This document shows positions 16,876 through 24,436 of a DNA stretch of 64,000 bases, piece after piece (position 1 is the first letter of the stretch; each line of letters starts with the position of its first letter). The stretch comes from Coriobacteriaceae bacterium. GTDB taxonomy: Bacteria; Actinomycetota; Coriobacteriia; Coriobacteriales; Coriobacteriaceae. A program made the translations under genes and the position numbers. The DNA lies in the NCBI GenBank assembly GCA_902364645.1, contig CABJEP010000005.1, positions 1 through 64,000 of the forward strand. Reading direction: 5' to 3'. The notes under the pieces are model-generated. The model was not told where the DNA came from. It ran no database searches and was given only the letters and a program-made list of their open reading frames with translations.

Positions 16876-17886
16876 CTAGATCGAGGTGGAGTCGAGCCAG
16901 TTGAGCTTGCACTCGAGAATGCGCTGCTCGCCGGGTTGGCTGCTGCCATCAAGCAAGGCGAGCAGCATCTCGGCCGCCTCCCTGCCTTCCTGGTCGACGG
17001 GCTCGATGATCGTGGAGACGGTCGGCGTGGTGAGGTTGGTCCAGTCTTCGCAGTTGAGTCCCAAAAGACCTATTTGCTGCGGAAGTAGATGGGCCATGGG
17101 TTGGAGGGCCTTGTAGACACGGGGAAGCGCCCATTGGTTTTGTACGAAGATGAGCGTGCGCTTGGCGGGGTTGAACTTGTATTTAAAGTATTCGGTGAGC
17201 TCGTTGATTGACGGCTTGTTGTGATCGATGGGGATGGCTTTGTAGAGCTGCCCATTCGCGGCCAATGCCTCGGCATATCCCTGAAAACGTTCCATGCGAG
17301 TGCGCATTTCGGTCATGTTGGCGGCGATGGAAAAGAAGTCTTCGTAGCCGGCGTCGAGAAGCGCCTGCGTGGCATTGTACACGCCGTCGTAGAGGTTGGT
17401 TTTGATCCAGCTGGTGCCTGGGCTGTAGATGGCCGCGTCAAAAAAGACGACGGGCTTGTCGGCGCGCTTGATGCGGTCGTGGACTGCCTTGAAATTTGCC
17501 GTGGGCTGGATGATAAAACCATCGACGCCCAGTGAGAGCATTTTGTCGACATACATGAGCTCGGTCTCGGGGTTAAAGTTGCTCGTGCAAACGACCGTCT
17601 GGTAGCCCGCGGGGAGCATGACCTGCTCCATGCCGTTGAGGACGAGGCCCGCCCATTTGTTGGTGTTATCCAAGATGATGATGGCGATGACGTGGGTTTG
17701 CTTGCCGGTGAGCGTTTGCGCTTGGGCGTTGGGAACGTATCCGAGTTCCTTGATGACGCGCGCAATCTTTACCTGCGTCTTCTCGCTAAGCTTTTCTCGT
17801 TTGTCGTTGAGGTAATACGAGACGCTTGCCGTCGAGGTTCCCGCCTCTCGAGCGACGTCTGCGATCGTAACGCGCTGTTTTGCCAC
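16876..17886 (-). CDS. LacI-family transcriptional regulator of the PTS-transketolase cluster
   Basis: A 336-residue LacI/GalR repressor. The helix-turn-helix is at residues 5-25 (TIADVAREAGTSTASVSYYL) and the hinge with LGYVPNAQAQTL follows. The rest is the periplasmic-binding-like effector domain. The GTG at 17886 is chosen as start because GGAAGGAG lies at proper distance and the sequence then begins VAKQRVTIADV, as in the family; an ATG at 17922 would add 12 unlike residues. It is divergent from the sugar PTS gene and lies 415 bp from it. The palindrome with central CG at 18109-18130 is its likely operator. The effector is probably a sugar phosphate of that pathway. Confidence 0.92.
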   Translation of the reverse strand: MAKQRVTIADVAREAGTSTASVSYYLNDKREKLSEKTQVKIARVIKELGYVPNAQAQTLTGKQTHVIAIIILDNTNKWAGLVLNGMEQVMLPAGYQTVVCTSNFNPETELMYVDKMLSLGVDGFIIQPTANFKAVHDRIKRADKPVVFFDAAIYSPGTSWIKTNLYDGVYNATQALLDAGYEDFFSIAANMTEMRTRMERFQGYAEALAANGQLYKAIPIDHNKPSINELTEYFKYKFNPAKRTLIFVQNQWALPRVYKALQPMAHLLPQQIGLLGLNCEDWTNLTTPTVSTIIEPVDQEGREAAEMLLALLDGSSQPGEQRILECKLNWLDSTSI

Positions 17887-18301
17887 AGCGACTCCTTCCG
17901 ACAGATGAGCATTTTCCAACATGATGACTTTGAGTCTTGGTGAGGGATGCGCTTTGGTGAGCGACTTTTTCCTTTCATATGAGTATGCAACAAATGCGGT
18001 ATATGGGTGGGGTCGAAATTTGTGACCGGCATGCGCATCTGCCGTCTACCGAGAAAATCAAATACTTCTTGACTTTTGAAATCGAGGGTAAAATCGCAGG
18101 ATTCATTTTTAGTTAAACGCATAACTAAATAGCGTAACCAACGCTCTGACCTGCGCGTTTACCGAAATAAACTGGCATTAAGAAAAACGAGCACCTATAT
18201 TGGTCTTGTCGAAAAGACAGCAAGTCCAAACGGCAGGGGATGCTCCGGAGGCCTCCGCAAACGGTGTCTTGCGCACGCAACTCTATGAAAAGAGGGAAGC
18301 A
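17887..18301. other. Divergent regulatory region between LacI and PTS genes
   Basis: These 415 bp are AT-rich and non-coding. They contain the LacI-type palindrome at 18109-18130, a second small repeat AGCGT-AACCA-ACGCT at 18132-18146, and a TTGACT box at 18070-18075 without a clear -10. The PTS transcript probably starts here. Confidence 0.6.
18109..18130. promoter_or_regulatory. Candidate LacI-family operator for the PTS cluster
   Basis: A 22-bp palindrome centred on CG: left half TTTAGTTAAAC, right half GCATAACTAAA, with 8-bp perfect outer arms. A central CG is typical of LacI/GalR operators. It sits between the divergent LacI gene and the PTS gene. Confidence 0.6.
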
Positions 18302-19774
18302 ATGAAGATCGTAGGCGTTGCCGCCTGTACCGTGGGTATCGCCCACACGTATATGGCCCAGAAGGCGATTCAGGATGAATGCGCCGCTCGTGGCATCGAG
18401 TGCAAAGTCGAGGCTCAGGGTGGTCTGGGTATCGAGAATGAGCTCACGCAGGAAGACGTTGATTCCGCCGACCTGGTGCTCGAGTCCGTCGACGTGGGTG
18501 TCGAGAACGAGGACCGTTTTGAGCAAAAGATGGCCGAGGGCAAGTTCCTCAAGGTCGGCACCTCGGATGTAATCGCCGATCCGGTAAAGATTATCGACCA
18601 GGCTGTCGAGATCATCAAGGCGACGGGCGGTGCCGTTGACGCGTCCAAGGCCGAGGCCAAGGCAGAGAAGAAGGCCGTCTCCGCTGCCCCGCAGGCCCCG
18701 ACACCGGCGTCCAAGCAGTCCATCTTTGCCGATCCTGGCAAGACGCTGCTCAATGCATTCAATACCGGTGTTTCCTATTTTATCCCCATCGTCGTTATCG
18801 GTGGCGTGTTCCTCGCCTTCTCGTTGGCATCCGGTACTGCCGGTGCTAGCGGTATGGAGGTCACCAACCCGTTGATGGTGAGTCTTAACACTATCGGCAT
18901 GGCCGGCATCTCTATGATGATTCCGGTGCTTGCGGCATACATCGCCTACTCGATGGCCGGTAAGCCCGCACTTGCCCCCGGCTTCGTCCTGGGCTACTTG
19001 GTTAACAACGCCGTCGTCACCCCGAGCGGCAACAGCGTTTCGACCGGCTTCTTGGGCGCCATGATCATGGCTGTCATCTGCGGTTACTTTGTCCGCTGGA
19101 TGAAGACCTGGAAGGTCAACAACACCATCCAGACCATCATGCCCATTCTGATCATCCCGATTCTGACCTCGCTCGTCCTGGGCATGGCTTACATCTACAT
19201 CTTGGCCACGCCGCTTGGCTTTGTGATGGATTGGCTCACCAGCGTGCTCGGCAGCCTGCAGGGCGGCTCCGCCGTCGTCCTGGGCTTGGTCATTGGCGTT
19301 ATGACCGCTTTCGATATGGGTGGCCCCATCAACAAGACCGCTTCAACCTTTACCATGGCCATCATGGCCTCCGGCATCTACGGCCCCAACGGTATGTTCC
19401 GCGTCGCCGTCGCCATTCCCCCGATTGCTTGCGGCCTCGCTGCGCTCATCGCCAAGAACAAGTTCGATGACGCTGACCGTCAGATGGGCATCTCTGCGCT
19501 GTTCATGGGCTGCATCGGTATTACCGAGGGCGCTATTCCCTTCGCGGTCAAGGATCTTGGCCACACCCTGCCCGGCATTTGCATCGGCTCTGCCGTGGGC
19601 GCGGCGCTTGCCGCCTTCCAGGGCATCGACTGCTATGTTCCGCATGGTGGCTTTATTGTCGCCCTGGCCACCAACAACGTCGCGCTGTTCTGCCTGGACA
19701 TCGTGATTGGCTCCTTGGTCGCCGCTGCAATCCTGATTGCCATGAAGCCCACGCTCGATAAGCAGGCCAAGTAA
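18302..19774 (+). CDS. PTS fructose-family sugar transporter, fused IIB-IIC
   Basis: A 490-residue membrane permease that imports and phosphorylates a sugar. The IIB domain (about 1-100) has the phospho-accepting Cys at residue 9 (AACTVGIAHT), as in fructose-type enzymes. An Ala/Lys-rich linker follows, then the IIC domain (about 137-485) with eight or more membrane helices and the family blocks DMGGPINKTAS and GITEGAIPFA. The IIA partner is encoded separately at 23842-24294, at the other end of the cluster. The start ATG at 18302 follows AGAGGGA. The substrate cannot be read from sequence; the neighbouring GatZ-like, transaldolase and transketolase genes point to a ketose or polyol. Confidence 0.92.
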   Translation: MKIVGVAACTVGIAHTYMAQKAIQDECAARGIECKVEAQGGLGIENELTQEDVDSADLVLESVDVGVENEDRFEQKMAEGKFLKVGTSDVIADPVKIIDQAVEIIKATGGAVDASKAEAKAEKKAVSAAPQAPTPASKQSIFADPGKTLLNAFNTGVSYFIPIVVIGGVFLAFSLASGTAGASGMEVTNPLMVSLNTIGMAGISMMIPVLAAYIAYSMAGKPALAPGFVLGYLVNNAVVTPSGNSVSTGFLGAMIMAVICGYFVRWMKTWKVNNTIQTIMPILIIPILTSLVLGMAYIYILATPLGFVMDWLTSVLGSLQGGSAVVLGLVIGVMTAFDMGGPINKTASTFTMAIMASGIYGPNGMFRVAVAIPPIACGLAALIAKNKFDDADRQMGISALFMGCIGITEGAIPFAVKDLGHTLPGICIGSAVGAALAAFQGIDCYVPHGGFIVALATNNVALFCLDIVIGSLVAAAILIAMKPTLDKQAK

Positions 19775-19788
19775 ACCTTTAAGGACTC

Positions 19789-19849
19789 CGGTTGTGCGGA
19801 GGGATGGATTTGACTCCGCACAACCGCCCCTACACAACAAAATCCATCC
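19789..19849 (+). other. Intercistronic RNA structure, possible pseudoknot
   Basis: Stem 1: 19789-19801 pairs perfectly with 19814-19826 (13 bp). Its loop GGATGGATTT (19802-19811) is perfectly complementary to AAATCCATCC (19840-19849). Either an H-type pseudoknot or a switch between two hairpins is possible, since the same left strand (GTGCGG...GGATTT) can also pair with 19840-19853. There is no T tract. Confidence 0.55.
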
Positions 19850-19918
19850 GCACTGATAGGGCCCACATCTGGGTCCCAGGGAACTTTTGTCAAAAATCCT
19901 CTGGAGAAGGAGAACAAA

Positions 19919-21187
19919 ATGTCCAACCTCACCATCCGCCAGGCCGTTCAGGGCATGCTCAAGCTGCAGGACAGCGGCGATCACGCAACCATGGTCGGCA
20001 TTGGTCCCATGAGCCCCAACCTGATTCAGGCCGTGTTCGAGCTTGCCAAGGACGAGGATTTCCCGCCCATGTTTATCGCTAGCCGCAACCAGGTCGATAT
20101 GGACGAGATGGGCGCCGGCTACGTCAACGGTTGGGACCAGACGCGCTTTGCCGCCGACATTAAGAAGGTTGCCGACGAGGTGGGTTATACCGGTCCGTAC
20201 TACCTGTGCCGCGATCACGGCGGTCCGTGGCAGCGCGACGAGGAGCGTAACGCCCACCTGCCCGAGGACGAGGCCATGGAGCTCGCCCGCAAGTCCTTTG
20301 TCGCCGACATGGAGGCAGGCTTTGACCTGCTGATGGTCGACCCCACCAAGGACCCCTATCAGATCGGCAAGGTTATTCCGCTCGACGTGGTGCTTCGCCG
20401 CACGATCGATCTTATCGACTATCTTGAGCAGTACCGTCGCGAGCATAACCTGCCCGAGGTTGCCTATGAGGTCGGTACCGAGGAGACCAATGGCGGCCTG
20501 ACCTCCACCGACAAGTACGAGGAGTTCATTTCTCAGCTGCAGCCCGAGCTCGAGAAGCGCGGCTGCCCCATGCCCACCTTTATCGTCGGCCAGACCGGTA
20601 CGCTCACCCGTTGGACCGAGCAGGTCGGTCATTACAACTTTAAGAATGCCCGCGAGCTCGCCGACATGGCCAAGCGCTACGGCGTGGGCCTGAAGGAGCA
20701 CAACGCCGACTACCTGGACGACGCGACGCTGCTCGAGCACATCCCGGCACACGTGACCGCTTCCAATGTCGCCCCTCAGTACGGCACCGAGGAGACCCGC
20801 GCTTACCTCAAGCTCTGCGCTACCGAGCAGATTCTGGTCGACAACGGCCTGTGCGACGATCCCTCCAATCTGTATCACACGCTGCTGGTCAAGGCCATCA
20901 AGACCGAGCGCTGGCGCAAGTGGATGACCGGCGACGATGTCAACCTGCAGGTTGACGACATTCTGGCCGACGACGAGCTCAGCCTGAAGATTCTGGATGT
21001 CTCCGGCCACTACGCGTTCAACGATCCCGAGGTCAAGGAGCAGGTCGAGAAGCTCTATCGCAACCTCGCTGCCCAGGACATTGACGGCAAGCGCTTTGTG
21101 ATCGAGCACATCAAGCGCCCGATCAAGCAGTACGTCGTCGGTCTTAACCTCAAGGGCGTCACGAGCCGCATCGAGAAGGCTCTCTAA
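19919..21187 (+). CDS. GatZ/KbaZ-family protein, possible ketohexose 6-phosphate 4-epimerase
   Basis: A 422-residue protein of the class II tagatose-bisphosphate aldolase GatZ/KbaZ family. Matching blocks include IASRNQVDMDEMGAGYVNGW, CRDHGGPWQRDE and the ISQLQPELEKRGC region. In E. coli GatZ is a stabilising subunit of the aldolase GatY. No GatY is encoded here. Orphan GatZ homologues in Agrobacterium polyol pathways act as tagatose 6-phosphate 4-epimerases, so this protein may turn an imported ketohexose 6-phosphate into fructose 6-phosphate for the transaldolase and transketolase that follow. AAGGAGA precedes the ATG. A strong terminator lies between it and the transaldolase gene. Family firm, reaction inferred. 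Confidence 0.8.
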   Translation: MSNLTIRQAVQGMLKLQDSGDHATMVGIGPMSPNLIQAVFELAKDEDFPPMFIASRNQVDMDEMGAGYVNGWDQTRFAADIKKVADEVGYTGPYYLCRDHGGPWQRDEERNAHLPEDEAMELARKSFVADMEAGFDLLMVDPTKDPYQIGKVIPLDVVLRRTIDLIDYLEQYRREHNLPEVAYEVGTEETNGGLTSTDKYEEFISQLQPELEKRGCPMPTFIVGQTGTLTRWTEQVGHYNFKNARELADMAKRYGVGLKEHNADYLDDATLLEHIPAHVTASNVAPQYGTEETRAYLKLCATEQILVDNGLCDDPSNLYHTLLVKAIKTERWRKWMTGDDVNLQVDDILADDELSLKILDVSGHYAFNDPEVKEQVEKLYRNLAAQDIDGKRFVIEHIKRPIKQYVVGLNLKGVTSRIEKAL

Positions 21188-21206
21188 GTAGCTTTTCCTA
21201 CACGAC

Positions 21207-21242
21207 GCCGGGCCTGGGGCATGTCCCAGCTGCAGGCCCGGC
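21207..21242 (+). other. Hairpin preceding the intra-cluster terminator
   Basis: GCCGGGCCT (21207-21215) pairs with AGGCCCGGC (21234-21242), with a GGGG/TCCC inner pairing. It is only 2 bp ahead of the terminator stem and could act with it. Confidence 0.5.
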
Positions 21243-21244
21243 AC

Positions 21245-21280
21245 ATAGGACAAAAGGACATCCCCTTTGTCCTATTTTTT
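21245..21280 (+). terminator. Intrinsic terminator inside the sugar cluster
   Basis: ATAGGACAAA (21245-21254) and TTTGTCCTAT (21266-21275) are perfect inverted copies followed by TTTTT. It lies 33 bp before the transaldolase start, so it either splits the cluster into two transcripts or attenuates the second half. Confidence 0.85.
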
Positions 21281-21312
21281 GAGTTTTGGATTCCTTAGAA
21301 GGAGTTTGCACC

Positions 21313-21996
21313 ATGAAGTTCTTTATCGATACCGCCAACCTTGACGAGATCGCCGAGGCCAAGAGCTGGGGCTGCCTTGCCGGCGTCACCACCAACCCGT
21401 CCCTGTACGCCAAGACCGGCGGCAAGCTCGCCGACTTTGAGCCCCATATGCTCAAGATTGCCGAGCTCTGCGAGGGCCTGCCCGTGTCTGCTGAGTCCAC
21501 CGCGACCACTGCCGAGGGCATGATCGAGGAGGGCAAGCGTCTTGCCGCCCTGGCTCCCAACATCGTGGTCAAGCTTCCCGTGTGCGAGGCCGGCCTCGCC
21601 GCCTGCCGCGCCCTGGCCGATGCGGGCGTGCGCGTCAACATGACGCTTGTTTTCTCGCCGACGCAGGCCCTCATGGCCGCCAACGCCGGTGCCCGCTACA
21701 TCAGCCCGTTTGTCGGCCGCTTTGACGACATCGCCGAGGACGGCATCTCGCAGCTCGACAATGTCGTGACATGCATCAAGAACTATGACTGGACCGGCAA
21801 GAACGTCGACGACACCGTCGAGATCATCACCGCTTCGGTCCGCACGCCCAACCACGTGACCCAGGCGGCTCTTCTTGGTGCCGACATCGCGACCGTGCCC
21901 ATGGCCGCTCTCAAGAAGTGCCTGCATCACCCGCTGACCGACCAGGGCCTCGCCTCTTTTGAGGCTGACTGGCAGAAGGTCGTCGCTCAGGCTTAA
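21313..21996 (+). CDS. tal: Transaldolase, small (fructose-6-phosphate aldolase-like) type
   Basis: A 227-residue TIM-barrel class I aldolase of the short transaldolase/FSA family. It starts MKFFIDTANLDEI and has the GVTTNPSL substrate loop, the Schiff-base lysine K87 in NIVVKLP, and NMTLVFSPTQALMAANAG with the SPFVGRFDD motif. Family members either transfer dihydroxyacetone between sugar phosphates or cleave fructose 6-phosphate. The neighbouring split transketolase favours the transaldolase role in the non-oxidative pentose phosphate pathway. The ATG at 21313 follows AAGGAG. It forms a tight block with the transketolase halves downstream. Confidence 0.92.
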   Translation: MKFFIDTANLDEIAEAKSWGCLAGVTTNPSLYAKTGGKLADFEPHMLKIAELCEGLPVSAESTATTAEGMIEEGKRLAALAPNIVVKLPVCEAGLAACRALADAGVRVNMTLVFSPTQALMAANAGARYISPFVGRFDDIAEDGISQLDNVVTCIKNYDWTGKNVDDTVEIITASVRTPNHVTQAALLGADIATVPMAALKKCLHHPLTDQGLASFEADWQKVVAQA

Positions 21997-22060
21997 CGAC
22001 CGGGTTGCCCTCGGCATCGCGCCATCCGGTGCCGGGGTTGTTCTCAAGAGAGGAATTCGT

Positions 22061-22891
22061 ATGACCAACCAGGAGCTGGCGAAGGTCGCCAATGAGGTCA
22101 GGAAGGGTGTCGTGACTGCGGTTCACGCGGCCAAGTCGGGACATCCGGGTGGATCGCTCGGTGCAGCCGACATCATGACGTATCTGTACTTTGAGGAAAT
22201 GAATATCGATCCTGCCGACCCTCACAAGGCCGATCGCGACCGCTTTGTGCTCTCCAAGGGTCACGCGGCGCCGGGCCTGTATTCGGTGTTGGCAAATCGC
22301 GGCTATTTTCCCGTCGAAGAGCTCGAGACGCTCCGCCATATTGGCAGCCGACTGCAGGGCCATCCCAACATGAACGATACCCCAGGCATCGATATGTCCA
22401 CCGGCTCGCTCGGTCAGGGCATCTCTGCTGCAGTTGGAATGGCGCTTGCCGCTAAGCACTGGGGCGACAGCTACCGTGTCTACACGTTGCTGGGCGACGG
22501 TGAGTGCGAGGAAGGCCAGGTGTGGGAGGCGGCTATGTTTGCCGGCAACCATGCGCTCGACAATCTTGTTGCCGTCGTCGACCACAACGGCTTGCAGATT
22601 GACGGCACGATCGATGAAGTCAACTCGGCCATGCCGCTTGCCGACAAGTTCCGCGCCTTTAAGTGGCATGTGATAGAGCTAGCCGATGGCAACGACATGG
22701 CGCAGATTGAGGCGGCTTTCGCCGAAGCTCGCGAGGTGACCGGCGCGCCCGTCGCTATCATCGCCGAGACGGTGAAGGGCAAAGGCGTCTCCTTTATGGA
22801 GAACCAGGTTGGCTGGCATGGCAAGGCGCCCAATGACGAGCAGTTTGAGCAGGCCATGGCCGAGCTCGCGGCAGCAGGAGAGGAGCTCTAA
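22061..22891 (+). CDS. Transketolase, N-terminal subunit
   Basis: A 276-residue protein matching the thiamine-diphosphate-binding N-terminal domain of transketolase. Visible motifs: the substrate/cofactor histidine block AAKSGHPGGSLGAADI, SKGHAAPGLYSVL, TGSLGQGISAAVGMALA and the ThDP-metal motif GDGECEEGQVWEAA. The enzyme is split into two genes, a natural arrangement in many Firmicutes, Actinobacteria and archaea, so this is not a frameshift. The start at 22061 follows AGAGAGGAA. Its TAA stop overlaps the next ATG by one base (TAATG), giving coupled translation and equal subunit amounts. It moves two-carbon units between sugar phosphates together with the transaldolase before it. Confidence 0.93.
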   Translation: MTNQELAKVANEVRKGVVTAVHAAKSGHPGGSLGAADIMTYLYFEEMNIDPADPHKADRDRFVLSKGHAAPGLYSVLANRGYFPVEELETLRHIGSRLQGHPNMNDTPGIDMSTGSLGQGISAAVGMALAAKHWGDSYRVYTLLGDGECEEGQVWEAAMFAGNHALDNLVAVVDHNGLQIDGTIDEVNSAMPLADKFRAFKWHVIELADGNDMAQIEAAFAEAREVTGAPVAIIAETVKGKGVSFMENQVGWHGKAPNDEQFEQAMAELAAAGEEL

Positions 22892-23829
22892 TGGCAGAGG
22901 TCAAAAAAGTCGCCACGCGCGTAAGCTACGGCGAGGCGCTCGTCGAGCTGGGCAATGAGCACGATGACTTTGTAGTGCTCGATGCCGACCTGGCTGCCGC
23001 TACGCAGACGGGTAAGTTTAAGGCTGCCCATCCTGAGCGCTTTTACGATGCCGGCATCGCCGAGAGCAACCTGATGGGTCTTGCCGCCGGCATCGCGACC
23101 ACGGGCCGCGTTGCTTTTGCGAGCACCTTTGCGATGTTTGCCGCCGGTCGCGCCTACGAGCAGGTCCGCAATTCCATTGGCTACCCGCACCTCAACGTCA
23201 AGATTGGCGCCACCCATGCCGGCATTTCGGTGGGCGAGGACGGCGCCACGCACCAGTGCTGCGAGGATATCGCACTCATGCGTACGATTCCGGGTATGAC
23301 GGTGGTCGTTCCCGCCGACGATGTCGAGGCCCGCGCCTGTGTGCGCGCCGCCTATGAGTTTGAGGGGCCGGTCTACATGCGCTTCGGCCGCCTGGCAACA
23401 CCGGTCATCAACGATCACGAGGACTACGAGTTCAAGATCGGCCGCGGTGTTGTTGTACGGGAGGGCTCTGATGTCACGATCGTCGCGTGCGGTCTCATGG
23501 TCGCTGAGGCGCTCGCTGCCGCCGAGGCGCTCGCTGCCGACGGCATCGATGCTGAGGTCATCAACATGCATACGATCAAACCGCTCGATGAGCGTTTGGT
23601 GGTTGCCAGCGCCAAGAAGACCGGTCGCGTGGTCACCGCCGAGGAGCATTCGATTATCGGTGGTCTTGGCGAGGCCGTTGCCTCGGTGCTCGCGGAGCAG
23701 CATCCAGTGCCGATGCGTCGCGTCGGCGTGCGCGATGTGTACGGCGAGTCCGGCCCTGCGGTCGATTTGCTGCACAAGTACGGTTTGGACGCCGACGGCA
23801 TCGAAGCTGCGGTCAGGTCCGTGTTGTAA
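22891..23829 (+). CDS. Transketolase, C-terminal subunit
   Basis: A 312-residue protein with the pyrimidine-binding and C-terminal domains of transketolase. Blocks include the catalytic-Glu region (DAGIAESNLMGLAAGIA), ASTFAMFAAGRAYEQVRNSI, GATHAGISVGEDGATHQ and the C-terminal VVTAEEHSIIGGLGEAVA. It pairs with the N-terminal subunit encoded just upstream; the start ATG overlaps that gene's stop. Length and domain order match other split transketolases. It belongs to the same transcript as transaldolase and PTS IIA. Confidence 0.93.
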   Translation: MAEVKKVATRVSYGEALVELGNEHDDFVVLDADLAAATQTGKFKAAHPERFYDAGIAESNLMGLAAGIATTGRVAFASTFAMFAAGRAYEQVRNSIGYPHLNVKIGATHAGISVGEDGATHQCCEDIALMRTIPGMTVVVPADDVEARACVRAAYEFEGPVYMRFGRLATPVINDHEDYEFKIGRGVVVREGSDVTIVACGLMVAEALAAAEALAADGIDAEVINMHTIKPLDERLVVASAKKTGRVVTAEEHSIIGGLGEAVASVLAEQHPVPMRRVGVRDVYGESGPAVDLLHKYGLDADGIEAAVRSVL

Positions 23830-23841
23830 GGAAGGCTTTCC

Positions 23842-24294
23842 ATGGGGTTTGTATCTGCCAACCAAGTGACGATTGGCTACGCCGCCGCCTCGCGCGAGGA
23901 CGCGCTGCATTATCTGTCCGAGCAGGCTGTTGAGCTTGGTTTTGCCGATGACGCGTCTGCTGTAGAGGCGGCTTTTATTGCTCGCGAAAACGAGGCCGAG
24001 ACTGGCCTCGTCGCCGGTTTTGCCGTTCCGCATGCCAAGAGCGATGCGATCCATACGCCGGGCGTGGCCGTGCTCAAGCTGTCCGAGCCTGTTGAGTGGC
24101 CGAGCTTTGATGGCGTGCCCGTCGATGTGGCGCTCGCGCTGTACGTGCCCGCCGGCGAAGCGGGAACCACGCACCTGCGTCTGCTCTCCAAGGCTGCCGT
24201 GATGCTGATGGATGCTGGCTTCCGTGACAGGGTGCGCGAAAGCACCGATCCTGTCGAGATTGCCGAGCTCATCAACGCCGGGCTCGAGGGCTAG
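23842..24294 (+). CDS. PTS fructose/mannitol-family IIA protein
   Basis: A 150-residue cytoplasmic PTS_EIIA_2 protein that passes phosphate from HPr to the IIB domain. The active His is H64 in GFAVPHAKSDAI, the family signature. It is the missing IIA partner of the IIBC permease at the start of this cluster. Its place at the end, after transaldolase and transketolase, links transport and catabolism in one unit. It starts 12 bp after the transketolase gene with AAGGAAGG upstream, and a strong stem-loop follows. Confidence 0.9.
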   Translation: MGFVSANQVTIGYAAASREDALHYLSEQAVELGFADDASAVEAAFIARENEAETGLVAGFAVPHAKSDAIHTPGVAVLKLSEPVEWPSFDGVPVDVALALYVPAGEAGTTHLRLLSKAAVMLMDAGFRDRVRESTDPVEIAELINAGLEG

Positions 24295-24336
24295 AACGGG
24301 CTCTCCGTTCCATTAATCGATCCTTCTCCAAGGAAA

Positions 24337-24370
24337 AGGGCCGCGACGCTATAGGCGTCGCGGCCCTGTC
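24337..24370 (+). terminator. Stem-loop at the end of the PTS-transketolase cluster
   Basis: AGGGCCGCGACGC (24337-24349) and GCGTCGCGGCCCT (24355-24367) form a perfect 13-bp stem. The tail (GTCTGCGTTT) is poor in T, so termination may need help or the stem may protect the 3' end. Confidence 0.6.
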
Positions 24371-24427
24371 TGCGTTTCCCCAGATAAAACCTGCCAAAAT
24401 AAACCTGTCCCTTTTTTGTAGGTTAAA
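24371..24427. repeat. GGGACAG-type palindromic repeat, copy 2
   Basis: The stretch CAGATAAAACCTGCCAAAAT continues into AAACCTGTCCC and a weak return arm (TAGGTT). The same sequence, in reverse orientation and almost identical over about 45 nt including the flanking GCGTTT, occurs at 40325-40382. Confidence 0.7.
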
Positions 24428-24436
24428 CGGCGTAAC

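Noticed and set aside
19343..21253. A 636-codon antisense frame over the PTS and GatZ-like genes
   Set aside because: It crosses two convincing plus-strand genes and their gap, with shadow composition and no domain.
22061..23829. Split transketolase suspected as a frameshifted gene
   Set aside because: The two frames meet at TAATG with a proper start and each matches a known subunit; split transketolases are natural.
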